Assembly: GCF_021869535.1 (NCBI RefSeq) | Contig: NW_026262712.1 | Location: 70,154,100-70,218,099 of the forward strand | Direction: 5' to 3' | Source: Mytilus californianus | Taxonomy: Eukaryota > Mollusca > Bivalvia > Mytilida > Mytilidae | DNA: 64,000 nucleotides | Shown: positions 36,336-62,761 of the stretch, in pieces | Numbering within the stretch: position 1 is the stretch's first letter | Layout: the number at the start of each line of letters is the position of its first letter | Made by a program: the position numbers and the translations under genes | Notes under the pieces: generated by a model | Told to the model about the DNA's origin: nothing | Seen by the model: the letters and a program-made list of their open reading frames with translations, nothing else | Databases searched by the model: none

Positions 36336-37231
36336 ACTTCACTAAATATAGTTTGTAAAACTAAATTCCCAATGATGGCCATATTGGAAAACAGATCGAC
36401 AGAGATGTACAATTTGTTGGTATGTACCATGTAGGTTTAATGACGTCGGTCTTTTATGAACAAAATGTTTCAATTTTTGGCTCTTCAGAAAAAAACTGCT
36501 TTTGTGTGCGATATTTGTGTTTGTATTTTAATCGAGTCCATAACAAAACCAACAGTTATGATTACTTCGTAAAGACCATAGTGAATATTCGTGTTTGCGG
36601 CTTCAACGGTTACTGAGAAAAATTCGAAATGTTTTGCAACGGAGAGGTTCGTGAGGTTTTTTTTTTTACTTTTCCTCGTTGCCAGTAATGACTATCCTTT
36701 TATCCCGTTTTTGTAAAAAATGTGCAAATTTTATTATGTGAAAAACAGAGACAAATATTACAATACATGTCTCTGGTATAAATAAGAAAACTACTACTAT
36801 AACTGTTACAGGAGAGGTCGGTCGTTATCCGCTTTTTCTAAAATCAATATATGATATGTTAAAATATTGGAAACATTCAGACGACAATTGTGATGCATGA
36901 TTATCTGCATCAATGCAGGAATCCTCAGAATTACACGAGTAAGGCAAATCATAAGGGCTAGGAGACATCGATTCATTTTTTTTTACCTCTTGATAGAAAT
37001 ACTTATAAATTAATGATTATAAATAAAAAAAAAGAATTTCAGAGCATAGATTGATATAACCAAAATTTAATAATTGAGATCTTTATCTGATTTTGTTCTG
37101 ATATGAGGGATGGTAATAAGAAAAAGAAAAAAGAAATCGCGTACATATAGATTGTTTAAATTTCAATTTAAATTTGAGTCATAATCAAAATTAAAAGAAC
37201 GAACAAACATATGATTTCTAAATTTCGACTA

Positions 37232-37896
37232 AGTGCACGATGACTAACGTGAGGGTACCCAAATTGCACCTATTTTGACAGTTTTTTCACCTACGTTTTT
37301 TAACGATCCAGACAGAAGTTACCATTCTGTGCTTATTTTGTAGATGTTTCCTTTTTTACTGTATAGTTACACCAATTTAATTTTGAACCCATAGTGAATC
37401 ATAGAAAAATGGGTTTGGACCCACCTCCAAACGATCCATGATTCTGTAATGAGGAGTACCCAAATTGCAACCATGCTTTATATATAATTAATTCACATCC
37501 TTAAAAATCGAATAAAAGTTGTTTTGTTTTATTTCTTCAAATATTTAGAAAATTTGACATTAGTCCATGCTTAGTATTTATTTTTTAAGAAATAGATGCT
37601 TATAACATATTTTATTTGCTCATTTTTAAAAGATGACTTTTTGTGAACGTCGCATGGCGACGTTCAGTAGATTTTACTTTTTCCAGTGTGCTTCGTCTGT
37701 TGAAATATATACTGTGAACGTTTTTTTTGTATATTTGAATATAGTTACCTATGTTAAAAGACGTCTATAATGTCAAATCATAAAAATACAAATTACTTAG
37801 TCTCAAAGAAAACTTGTTAGATTTTCGCAGCTATTTTTGTTGAATATGTGCAATTTGGGTACTCGGTGTAATTCGGGTACTGTGACGTTAGGCACT
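37232..37896. mobile_element. 665-bp non-autonomous element with inverted ends
   Basis: The left end AGTGCACGATGACTAACGTG, then AGGGTACCCAAATTGCACC, is matched by the reverse complement of the right end (AGTGCCTAACGTCACAGTAC, CCGAATTACACCGAGTACCC, AAATTGCAC). A further GTACCCAAATTGCA copy lies inside at about 37457. There is no transposase frame and I see no convincing target-site duplication. Confidence 0.65.
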
Positions 37897-38400
37897 GTTT
37901 TCTCGGAGCATTTGGCGCATGATGAAAATTCTTAATCCGTTAGATCAGATGAACATTTACCTGTAGGAGTGTACAGTATTAGTCCACTAATAGAGATTAA
38001 AAGGTACAGTTTAAGAAATCATATTCACATACCTGTCACATACCTTATCTCAAATCTTTTTTATTTAAATTCTAAAATTACCTGGGAATAGTGCACTAAC
38101 TAGTAAAGATATCATGTCACAGGCTTTCCCATATGTATTGTTGCTTTTCTTTTGTGAAAAACAGACGAAGTTATCATGATTGACAGAAAAAAAAAAACAT
38201 GCTGTCCAATATCGGTGACAGACGGCAAATTATAATATTTTTTATTTTTACGCAAATGAATCTAAATTAAATATATCAAATGTTTAAAATATACTGTTTC
38301 AGTGATTGAGAATAACGCTCGCCCGTTCGAATTTGACACTTTTAGCCGTTGCAGTGCTTTACTGCCAATATCACAACTTGGTATTAAGATAAAGTCACAA

Positions 38401-38414
38401 CGGAAGCGGAAGAG
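38401..38414 (+). promoter_or_regulatory. Tandem ETS-like CGGAAG motifs upstream of CTR9
   Basis: CGGAAGCGGAAGAG lies about 100 bases before the CTR9 ATG. GGAA-core tandem sites are common at housekeeping promoters; this is a motif match only. Confidence 0.3.
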
Positions 38415-38503
38415 CACTGAAGAAAAACTATCCGAATGCCCAATGCCGAATATTAGTTCATGGTTTTGTTTTCTAAAATAGTTACACGCTGCAGAACTGA
38501 ACC

Positions 38504-53935
<15,432 letters not shown>

Positions 53936-54467
53936 GTATGTACAACAATCATAAACAAAACTTCTTTAAAGTCAAATTTTGGTTTACTAATCAAACTCCT
54001 TAACTTGAGTAGTTAGATTCAGATTGGAGATGCAGTATACATTAATTAGGAAATACAAGTATTTGTTAAGATTTATGATAAAACTATTTTCAGGTTACTG
54101 TGAATTAATTTATTTTGGTGTATTTGGATACTTGATTTCCTGGTTTTATCATTACATGAATACAAATCTAGATGATTTTTATTTTGTTTTTGTGTCTGTT
54201 GGTTTTTGTGTCCAAAATTAGGTTTAAGTTTTTGGTTGAGGAAGTTAACTGCACATGTTCATTATTATGTGTTTTCACGGTTCACTAAACATGGAAATGG
54301 GATATTGTGAGCGGGGACATGGACACATATTCTAAATTTTCTTATGAAGTGCTACTTTATATCAGAAATGACATTATGTAGATCATAATATAGAGTATGT
54401 GGATAAAAAAATACTTTGTAACTAGTTTGTAATGGAAAAATGTGTTATACGGTCATGTCATAAATAA

Positions 54468-54640
54468 AATTGAGAATGGAAATGGGGAATGTGTTAAAGA
54501 GACAACAACCTGACCGAAGAGCAGAAAACAGCAGAAGGCCACCAATGGGTCTTCAACACCGCAAGAAAATCCGACACCCAGAGGCGGGCTTCAGCTGGCC
54601 CCTAAACAAAAATGTGTACTAGGTCAGTGAAAATGGACGT
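54468..54640 (+). repeat. Dispersed repeat family B, partial
   Basis: AATTGAGAATGGAAATGGGG, AAAGAGACAACAACCTGACC, AATGGGTCTTCAACACCGC and GTGAAAATGGACGTCAT match the copy at 3655. Confidence 0.75.
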
Positions 54641-55790
54641 CATATCTGTTTTCTTTGTTTTGAATGCTTGTTTGTCTTCAACACTAGCTCAGTTTTATAT
54701 CTTATAAGGTGTCAACATTGCCATAATGTTTTGGAATTTGTCACCCAGAAAGACCTATATACACTGATTTTCTCTGAGATAAGCTGTATTGTTATATAAT
54801 AATTTTAAGTGACTATTGAGTGATAAAAAATGGCACCTGATAAAACCCCACTACTATGATTTCACATTAGAAAGTTTTGAGTTACCTCCCTTGTATTGAA
54901 AGTAACATCTATCAATGAGCAAACAATACTTAATCACTATTGAAAATAGTTTCTACTATGAATTATTTCCTAATGATATAATAAAACCAGAAATAAGATT
55001 AGTGAAGGACACCTTTTGTTGACTTTATCCCTCTAAAATTGATGTTGTCTAGTAAAATAGACAATTTGAACCAGACAATCACTTGATGAAAAGTGAAGAG
55101 TTGATAGTAAGAAAGAAATTTCAAACTTGAAACAATTGACACCTTGCACTTGAGTAAAATGTGATAGTGTGCACATCAAAGTCCTTAAACAGTCTGAAGA
55201 AAACATGTATGGGTATTGATAACAACATTGAATATTTATTTTGCTATTTGTAAGTAGAATTAATTCTGACAGACACTTTGATGTCTTGAATATAACTTGT
55301 CAAGGTATTATTTACCTGAATAGGATTAAGTCTACACTGTCTTATATCTTGTCTACTTAATTAATGATGTAAAACATTCCACTTTGCGATATATTTGAGA
55401 GAAAAATGGATGACAAAATGGCGGACAAACTATGACCATATTTTGGTGTTCATATTGCAAAATCTTTGTTTTTTCATAAATCAGGCCGTGGTATAACATT
55501 TTTCATGTAATGGGTTTTATAACTTAATATAGGGTATTGGTTTAGCTCATTTTTGAAGACTTATAGTTGCTTACATTTGAGTTGTGTGAAATTATTTCAT
55601 CCTAGGTTGAAGTTTTCGATGCGAGTAATTTCTTTTGTTAGATTAAATTCTCCAGTTCTGCAAGACAATCAAGCATTTTTTTTGTATATTTGTAGACTCA
55701 TCTTGTTTCAGTTGGTTTTTTTTAAACATTCATGAATAATCAAAAGTTACTTGAAAAAAATACACAGAAAACAAAATTGATTATTTAGTC
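54641..55790. other. CTR9 intron 15 sequence downstream of the first homeobox gene
   Basis: AT-rich with no supported coding frame. I searched specifically for the next CTR9 exon and found none. Confidence 0.5.
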
Positions 55791-55796
55791 TTTAAT
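55791..55796 (-). promoter_or_regulatory. Possible ATTAAA polyadenylation signal of homeobox gene 1
   Basis: TTTAAT on the plus strand reads ATTAAA on the minus strand, about 150 bases after the stop codon. This is a common variant hexamer; motif only. Confidence 0.4.
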
Positions 55797-55946
55797 TTGT
55801 ATTCATATCAAGATATTCAGACATAAAGCAAATTTATAAACTTTACAAACATAACAAATCAATAACAAAACAAATACTATACATAGCACTGAAGGTCATA
55901 GTTCAAATAGTTCATTGTTCACACAGTTCAATTCAAAGTTCACATA

Positions 55947-56921
55947 TTAACAAGAATGCTGCATAGCAAGTTTACGCTTCTTTCTGGCAATCTCTGTGAG
56001 TGTACGGGTGTTGTTATTTCTGTTGCGTTTGTTGGCAAACCATTTCTTGACCTGTTCAACCTGAATGTTACCCTTCACTGCCAGCTGGTCTATGATGATG
56101 TTGTTAGGATAGGGATGTTCTAGATGTTGGTCATACCAGTCTTCCATGTGACGTACTGCTTTCTTGGAGAGTAGTGGTCGTTGTTTGATGCAGTTGACTG
56201 ATGATACTACTGGTTTCATTTGATGAGATTCTTCAAGAAGTGACAGACTTCTCTCTACACGGTCCATGATCTGATGTAGTTGGCTGTCATAGTGATTGTT
56301 GAGTGATTTCTTGTAGTGATCTGGGTAGTTGGTTGGCTGAACATGACGGAATCTTTCTGTCTCAACAATTGCTGCTTGGTAACGGTAGAAGTTAGACAGC
56401 TGTTTGATGTCATCTGGGAACGACCCTTGAAGTGAGTTGAAGCGAAGTTGAAGATTCTGCTCTCTGATGAATACATCTTGATGTGGTTGAGTTGTCATGG
56501 TAGTGAGCAGACATTCTGACAGTGAGTTGCTGGCTTTACAATCGTTTGCTAGGACTGCTTGAAGGTCACTGAAGAACGGATTCCTGGCCAGAGGACTATC
56601 TGGTGGTGGTGAACCAAGGAGACCTGACAAAGAGTCATTAAAACGACTGTCTCCTGCAGGACTGAAGTAGTGGCCTGGTGTCTGTATAGTCAGTGCTGGC
56701 TTTCCATTGGTCTTGATTGGTGTTTGGTAGGATGACTGAGTAGCTGATGGGTAGCTTGAGTATGTTGAACCATCTTGAGTAGTAGTAGTTTGGCTGTAGT
56801 CAAGGTACTGTTCTAGACTACTGTTAGAGTCATCATCAACTGGAATATCATGGATAGTAGCAGCAATGACATCTGACAGGGTAGTAGATGGTGTCAATTG
56901 GATGAAGGCTGAATTATTCAT
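55947..56921 (-). CDS. TALE-class homeobox protein 1, candidate spiralian-specific TALE (SPILE-like), single coding exon
   Basis: The frame is open upstream to about 56957 and beyond, but the first ATG is at 56921, giving 324 residues. The homeodomain lies at about residues 244-306: LLSKKAVRHMEDWYDQHLEH, then PYP (the three-residue loop extension that defines TALE), then helix 3 VEQVKKWFANKRNR with the invariant W, F, N and R. A basic tail (ARKKRKLAM) follows and may act as a nuclear localisation signal. The N-terminal part is Ser/Thr/Gln-rich with SPPPDSPLARNPF and no domain I recognise; no MEIS, PBC or IRO motif is seen. Alanine before the invariant Asn is as in IRX/MKX, but the surrounding helix (ANKRNRNNN) fits neither. 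Likely a DNA-binding transcription factor in the nucleus. It is antisense inside CTR9's intron 15. Family placement as SPILE-like is inference. Confidence 0.85.
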   Translation of the reverse strand: MNNSAFIQLTPSTTLSDVIAATIHDIPVDDDSNSSLEQYLDYSQTTTTQDGSTYSSYPSATQSSYQTPIKTNGKPALTIQTPGHYFSPAGDSRFNDSLSGLLGSPPPDSPLARNPFFSDLQAVLANDCKASNSLSECLLTTMTTQPHQDVFIREQNLQLRFNSLQGSFPDDIKQLSNFYRYQAAIVETERFRHVQPTNYPDHYKKSLNNHYDSQLHQIMDRVERSLSLLEESHQMKPVVSSVNCIKQRPLLSKKAVRHMEDWYDQHLEHPYPNNIIIDQLAVKGNIQVEQVKKWFANKRNRNNNTRTLTEIARKKRKLAMQHSC

Positions 56922-57201
56922 TGTGGATGTATTGGCAAGGTTTACTCGATTTGGCAATGAGTTGAAACTGTCATGCCAGGGGTTTTTGTTTGAGATTTTC
57001 AGATATTGGCTTGGGCCAACTCAGATAGACTCATTTTCTGATTGGCCTTTTCCTACCATGTGATAACTCTGATTAGAAAAATCAGGATTTCATTGGTTTA
57101 CAATCATGATTTGTTTGTTTAATCAGTAGTAATGAATGGCTTCATTTATTGTTTGAAAAAGATGAAAGGAAGGGTGAATTAGTAATCACTGAATATGATC
57201 A

Positions 57202-57246
57202 TGATTAGCTTGGGCAATCTGATAATGATTAGCTTGGGCAATCATT
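57202..57246. repeat. Short direct repeat upstream of homeobox gene 1
   Basis: ATGATTAGCTTGGGCAATC occurs at about 57202 and 57226, about 280 bases before the ATG on the minus strand. It contains a GATTA core of the kind bound by homeodomains; a possible regulatory element, motif only. Confidence 0.35.
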
Positions 57247-58724
57247 GTTACTCATTGGCTTCATCAAATCTTTGATTAATGTTTAGAGAAAGGTGACAGC
57301 TAATTAGATTATCTAATTAGTAACTAATCTGATCTTTAATTGCAGAAGATCTCATTAAAGTGGAACAATTAGATCTGAAAGTTAAAAGATGAAATAGAAA
57401 TAAGTAGATGTGGTATGAGTGCCAATGAGAACTCTCCATCCAAGTTACAATGTCTAAAAAGTAAACAAATATGTTTATGATTGAAATACTGAGATTCTTT
57501 ATATATATCTTTATTTTCACAAACCAAATAACAAAGGTATAGAGATAATTATACATTTTTCTACAATTACATAAATAATGTACGAAGTAGAGATTTGGAG
57601 GACTGTCAAATATTATTTTATTTTAATAATAGATAATACAGATTTATATTACTTTAGAATATGAAATTTGATTTGTGCAATAAAAAGTGGAAAACAAAAT
57701 TGTATTGTATTTTTAAATATACCACCCAAGAAAGTCTTTTCTAGATTTTATTGATTTTTTTTTTGTTATCCAGTAAAAATCATTTTTGAACATATAAAAT
57801 TTAGTGTAAAAAGTAAAAAATACATAAATATCTCTAGAAGTACAGATGAATAAAGCATACATTTTATCTTGTTCTGTTTTTGGACACATCCATATGTGGA
57901 AAGTTTATTTTTATGTTAAACATCACCATTGATGGGGGAACTTGATAAAAGTTTTGGTTTACTCCTGTCTTAATTGCTCTGACTTTCAATATATATACAA
58001 TGAATTAAGATAGTTTAATGACACCAAGATAATACTTAGCCTCTTACTGTTTGTAAGCAGCTGTAACAGATAATGGCAAGTCCTCTTTTTACTGCTAATG
58101 ATTTTAAATATGCTTCCAAAGTAAAGAAATTATAGTTTGTTTCTCTACAGTTATTTGATGTTAATATTTTATCTAAATTGTATAAGTGACAAATATTCCA
58201 TATTTAAGTTAAGTATATTTCAGGAAGATTTTTGTATATAAATTAGATTTTGAATTAAAAATCATATGTACCAGAAGAAATTATTCCAAAGTTGATATTG
58301 ACCATGGTTAATATCAAATGTAATTCTTTTTTTTTTAATAATCACAAACAATTATGGCCGTGTAGGCATTTATTCCAATTTTTGTTTTTATCAGTTTTAA
58401 AAGTAAGAAACTTATATATATATATATATATATGGTAATTAATATTTGTGTTTCAGTTTTTTTGATAGTCTTCATACAAGTAAAAACCTGAATTTGAAAA
58501 AATAAATTTACATGAAAAACCTCAGTAAATATCTATAGAAATTGTTGCTGCTATACATTTTAATATGATACATGTATAAGCTTGGTGGTACAGTTGGTTT
58601 AGGATATGGTTGTCCTTCAATATTAATTTCATTATTGAAGGCCATACAGTAACTTATAGTTGCTTACATCCAGGGGTTCTTTTCACAAAAAAACTTACAA
58701 CAAAAACTGTTTGCAAGTTATTTA

Positions 58725-58876
58725 AGGAATGACTGATATATTTTTTCTGTCTATGAAGAAATAACATCAAAAATGTGGTGCACACTGAATAACCCGCGTA
58801 GCGGGTTATTTTAAAGTGTGCACCACATTTTTATGTTATTTCGAATAGACAGAAAAAATATTACAGTCATTTCTTA
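58725..58876. mobile_element. 150-bp long-hairpin element (near-perfect palindrome), MITE-like
   Basis: Arms of about 75 bases meet at AACCCGC-GTA-GCGGGTT. Paired blocks are GAATGACTG/CAGTCATTTC, ATATTTTTTCTGTCTAT and its complement, GAAATAACAT/ATGTTATTTC, AATGTGGTGCACACT/AGTGTGCACCACATT and TAACCCGC/GCGGGTTA. It lies between the two homeobox genes. A GC-richer flank to about 59010 (GATGACGTCGCGGTCACATG, CGTCAGCCAATCGGAAGACG) may belong to the same element. Confidence 0.8.
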
Positions 58877-61150
58877 TAATTTAATTCTTAATTCCATTTT
58901 AAACCGGAGTAAATCATGAAAAAACGTTGATGACGTCGCGGTCACATGACAAAATTATGTCTATGAGCTGATAAACAAAACAACGTCAGCCAATCGGAAG
59001 ACGCGTTACATCCAAAATTAAATTATACTGAAATATTCATGACTTAAGAGTATTTTATTTAAAAATTGATTTGCAGGTCCTTTGGTCTCTGGTGAATTGT
59101 TGTCTCATTGGCAATCATACCACATCACCTCATTTTTATATTGAATACAACTTTTGTTTCCTCAGAATATGGAATAAAACAAAAACCAGATGTTTCCGTC
59201 AAAACCATATTCTTACCTCATCAAAAGTTGGTAATTGTAAATCATGTTTTGCTGATCTGTAAAGTGATAGAACAATATTGATATTGGATTGATGCAGATT
59301 AGGAAACATCAAATAAAACAAGAGGCAGACATATGCTTCATAAAAAACAGTATTTATCTCTTAATATACTGTGAGCAAATGCTGTTGTGTAGATAGATGT
59401 TAAAGACATTCATATCTGTTCTATATTTTGATGTGCACATTACATGTTTTTGTCAGTTAAGCTTGATGCCAAAAGTCTGGATGCCAGATACACAACAAGA
59501 AAACAACAATGCCGTAACTATGTTCAGCAATGTGCTTCAGGTCAACTGCATGAACATAGTGTAAACTTGATTACAAGTTTTATCAATCCTTTTTAACGTT
59601 ATTCATACTTTTGTAAACTATTAAAATCTTTCGGATTTTTTTGTTTGGGTTTCTGTCTCAATGATGTATACCCCACATTTTTTTTTTATTTTAGAAGATT
59701 ATTTATAGAAGTTTAGCAGGTTTAATTAATGCAGGAATTGAAATTGGTAATTTCTTCTATCAAACTGCTTTTAATTTTCATTCACATGATTTTTTTTTCC
59801 TTTTGGTTTCAATTGTTTAGGATAAGTTAATTTGGTAAAGCTTCACAATATAGATGTAATTATATTTGCTAATTATGTTAAATAAGATAATAAGACAATC
59901 TGATTTTCTCAGCTTGTGTTAAAAAAATGATTTTACAAGAACATCATTAAATTGGATTAATTATTTCCTGATTAATAACTAAAGTAAATCTAAATTTAAT
60001 GAACTTCTAAATTAAAAAAAACAACAGCTTTTGAATTGTACCCTTTTCTGTTTAAATAAGTTCAATTTGTTGAATTAAAAATTCATGAGTTTATACATAT
60101 TTCTGTTTAGCAAACAAGCTTATAAAATGTGTAAGAAATTATGTATTCTAGATTTAATATCAGTTCCAATAGAATATATATTTTTTTTTTTAGTATTACA
60201 TGATCTTTAGATATTCATAAAATTGTACTTATATAAAACAGAAAAGGGTAAGATTCCCTGTCATTTGTTTTTTGGATAAAAAATAAAACAAACAAAACAA
60301 TGTATAACATATTTATTTTAATTTGTTCAATTATTTCTAAATGACCAAGAAATATTGATACAATATTTTTAAATGATATTGGAGTTAGGAAAGAAAATTA
60401 ATTAAAATAACTTAAAGTTAGAATTTATGCTTTTAGTTGAATTTAAATTCTGACATTTTGTTCCAAATTGTTAAGATAAACAAAAATAGTAAAATAATGT
60501 TGTAAAATGTTGGTAATAAAATTGAATCAGATTCAAAAATGATTTGGGATGTGGTTTTTTTTTTTACCTTTATTTTTTTATCCAAATAAGAATAAAAATT
60601 CTGACGATTCACTTGATCAGAAACAATCCTATTAATTAGAATATAGTGGTGAAAATATTATTTTTTTTAACATGAATACTAGAAACACATACAAATTTAA
60701 TTAGTTTTTTTTTTAAATGAACATAATTTCAAGATATTCGATACAATCATTATTGTTTGTATAAAATTTACTGCATAATTGTGTGCTTAAAACCTCATAA
60801 ATCTATAAGTGCACAAAATTTGACACTCCCAAAGATACTGTAATTCCTATTTGCACATCCACTTTTTATAAACCAAGGAGTAATATATCATACAGATACT
60901 TGTTCATATACAATTAAATACAAAATATCTTTGATGTTTTCAAATTTAATAAAAGTTTAAAATTTAGATAAATACATGACAAAATTTGATTTCATATCAT
61001 ATTACAGATAATTTTTGTGAAAATGTGTACTTCTGTTTCAGTCTAAAGTCAATATTTGATATTTGAAACTGCCATTCACTGTATGTTAAGCCAAATAGAT
61101 AAATTGACATATAGATAAATATCCTTCCCCAATTAGTATTAGCTTTATAA

Positions 61151-62674
61151 CTACTTCAAAAGATGAAGCTTATTATTACGAGATCTGTTCCTTTTGTTAG
61201 CAAACCACTTTCTGACTTGTTCGATAGTTAGTCCACAATCTAATGCTAAGCGTACAGTCTGATCACGAGAAGGATAGGGGTTACTAAGGTTATCCTCATA
61301 CCAGTTTTCTAAACTTTTTATTGCATGTTTTGGTAATAGTCTTGTTTTTCTAACTTCGCCACAAACCTGCCCATATTTGTCAGTAATGTCATCGTTGAGC
61401 GTGAACTGGAGAGCATTGATTCTCTCATCCATTTCATGAACAAGTTGAAGTATTTGAACATCAGTTTCTTCACTGGATTCTATGCTACCTAATATTTGAT
61501 CAGATTGCTGCCGTTGTTGAGCCTGTTTTTCAATCATTATAACCTTGTAATGATAATATTCCTGTAGCTGCGTTGCCTTGTCACAGTTTCTACTTTGCAA
61601 TTCTTTTAATCTTTTCTTTAATTTTCTTTCCTGTTTACGTACATGTAGTGTAAAACTAGATGTACCTTTTCCTGTGCCATTTTGTTTTGTTTTTCCGTAT
61701 TGACTTGCTATTTTATGTTCATAACTACAGCCATTAGCTGTAGCTTTTGTATTTTTGTCCTGGTGTCCTGAGTTTATAGGCTGAGGATAACTTGATTGAG
61801 AGTCATATTCATAGCCCTGTTCACGACTGGATGTAGTACCAGAACCTCTCGTTGATGGTAACATGTACCAGTGACTATCTGTTTTCTGGTCACTCTGCGA
61901 CCCAAAGTCAGTTTCATGTATATTTCTATATCCATTCTGTGTAAGTGGGTATCTTGTTTTGTGTTGATAGTAAGAACTGCTTGCCTGATGGCTGTTGTCA
62001 CAGAGGTTCAGATATGGATTAAAATTTGATGCATATGGATAAAAACTAGATTCTGGTATTTGTTGATCATACATTTGTCCATAAATGTCGGAAGCATAAC
62101 GACGGTAGCCAACATCCACGTACGAATTGGATCCATTTTGATCTGAATATGAGGTATGTCCAAATGGAATTATTCCATTATGGTATTCTGATGCACCATA
62201 TCTATCGGGTGGATTCATAGAATAATAATGCCATTTATCATAAACGTTATACAATGGTGAAGTTTGATGATAGTTGACAGAGTTAGTTTCCAAGTCATTT
62301 GAAGACCTTTTGAACGGTTGGTATTTGAATGCCGATTCTTCGTAATCCATATTTGGAATAGTTTGAGTTTGTGTTGTATTTTCTTTTATCACTGAATTAT
62401 TTTTATAACCATAACGCTGATTTGAGTCTAAATATTCTAACTGTTTTGGATGTAATGCTACATGACAGTTTACATGCAAATCCAAAATGTTCATCTCTGT
62501 CATGAGTTGCCAACATACATGCAGAATGAATGCGTAGACTTCTGTTACCCCACAGAATATATACGCATCATAAATCGGTAGGAAATTTTTGCATAATTGA
62601 AAAAACTCATCAGGAACTGTAAATATTACTTTTATTGAATATTTGTTGGACATTTGTAATACATTCAATATCAT
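61151..62674 (-). CDS. TALE-class homeobox protein 2, candidate spiralian-specific TALE (SPILE-like)
   Basis: The first ATG of the long open frame is at 62674, giving 507 residues. The frame is open 25 codons further up, to a TAG that is also a plausible splice acceptor (ACAACTAG before GAAAGAG), so a 5' coding exon cannot be excluded. The homeodomain lies at about residues 440-502, almost at the C-terminus: LLPKHAIKSLENWYEDNLSN, PYP loop extension, IEQVRKWFANKRNRSRNN. Upstream is a basic, probably coiled-coil stretch (RKQERKLKKRLKELQSRN), a long Tyr/Ser/Gln/Asn-rich middle, and a hydrophobic N-terminal part unusual for a homeobox protein. It shares WFANKRNR with homeobox 1 and has the same orientation 4.2 kb upstream, so it is a tandem paralogue. 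Predicted nuclear transcription factor; SPILE-like placement is inference. Confidence 0.85.
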   Translation of the reverse strand: MILNVLQMSNKYSIKVIFTVPDEFFQLCKNFLPIYDAYIFCGVTEVYAFILHVCWQLMTEMNILDLHVNCHVALHPKQLEYLDSNQRYGYKNNSVIKENTTQTQTIPNMDYEESAFKYQPFKRSSNDLETNSVNYHQTSPLYNVYDKWHYYSMNPPDRYGASEYHNGIIPFGHTSYSDQNGSNSYVDVGYRRYASDIYGQMYDQQIPESSFYPYASNFNPYLNLCDNSHQASSSYYQHKTRYPLTQNGYRNIHETDFGSQSDQKTDSHWYMLPSTRGSGTTSSREQGYEYDSQSSYPQPINSGHQDKNTKATANGCSYEHKIASQYGKTKQNGTGKGTSSFTLHVRKQERKLKKRLKELQSRNCDKATQLQEYYHYKVIMIEKQAQQRQQSDQILGSIESSEETDVQILQLVHEMDERINALQFTLNDDITDKYGQVCGEVRKTRLLPKHAIKSLENWYEDNLSNPYPSRDQTVRLALDCGLTIEQVRKWFANKRNRSRNNKLHLLK

Positions 62675-62761
62675 ATTTAAAAAATCAACACCCCTTCTAT
62701 AATAATCTGTATTCTCTCGTTTTTGTTCCTTTTTGTCAAAAGTAAACACTCTTTCCTAGTT

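Larger units (their letters stand above)
35902..38399. other. Divergent intergenic region between the minus-strand gene and CTR9
   Basis: About 2.6 kb separates the two 5' ends. It contains a reversed family B repeat (36055-36335) and an inverted-repeat element (37232-37896), with no supported coding frame. Promoters for both genes should lie at its two edges. Confidence 0.5.
56958..61150. other. Spacer between the two homeobox genes
   Basis: 4.2 kb of AT-rich sequence. It includes direct copies of TGATTAGCTTGGGCAATC near 57202-57245, immediately upstream of homeobox gene 1, plus a family A fragment at 57400-57470, a (TA)n run near 58415, the palindromic element at 58725-58876, and family A fragments at 58630 and 59071. 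No further homeodomain or CTR9 exon is visible. Confidence 0.55.

Noticed and set aside
56922-56957. Upstream start of homeobox gene 1 at 56957
   Set aside because: The codon there is TTG, which is not a plausible start in an animal gene; the first ATG in frame is at 56921.
57025-57060. Possible short upstream frame MSLSELAQANI before homeobox gene 1
   Set aside because: It is in a different frame and ends after 11 codons. It could be an upstream ORF, but there is no evidence for its transcription or use.
62675-62749. Start of homeobox gene 2 at 62749
   Set aside because: The codon there is GTG. The first ATG is at 62674, or the segment belongs to an exon spliced at the upstream TAG acceptor.
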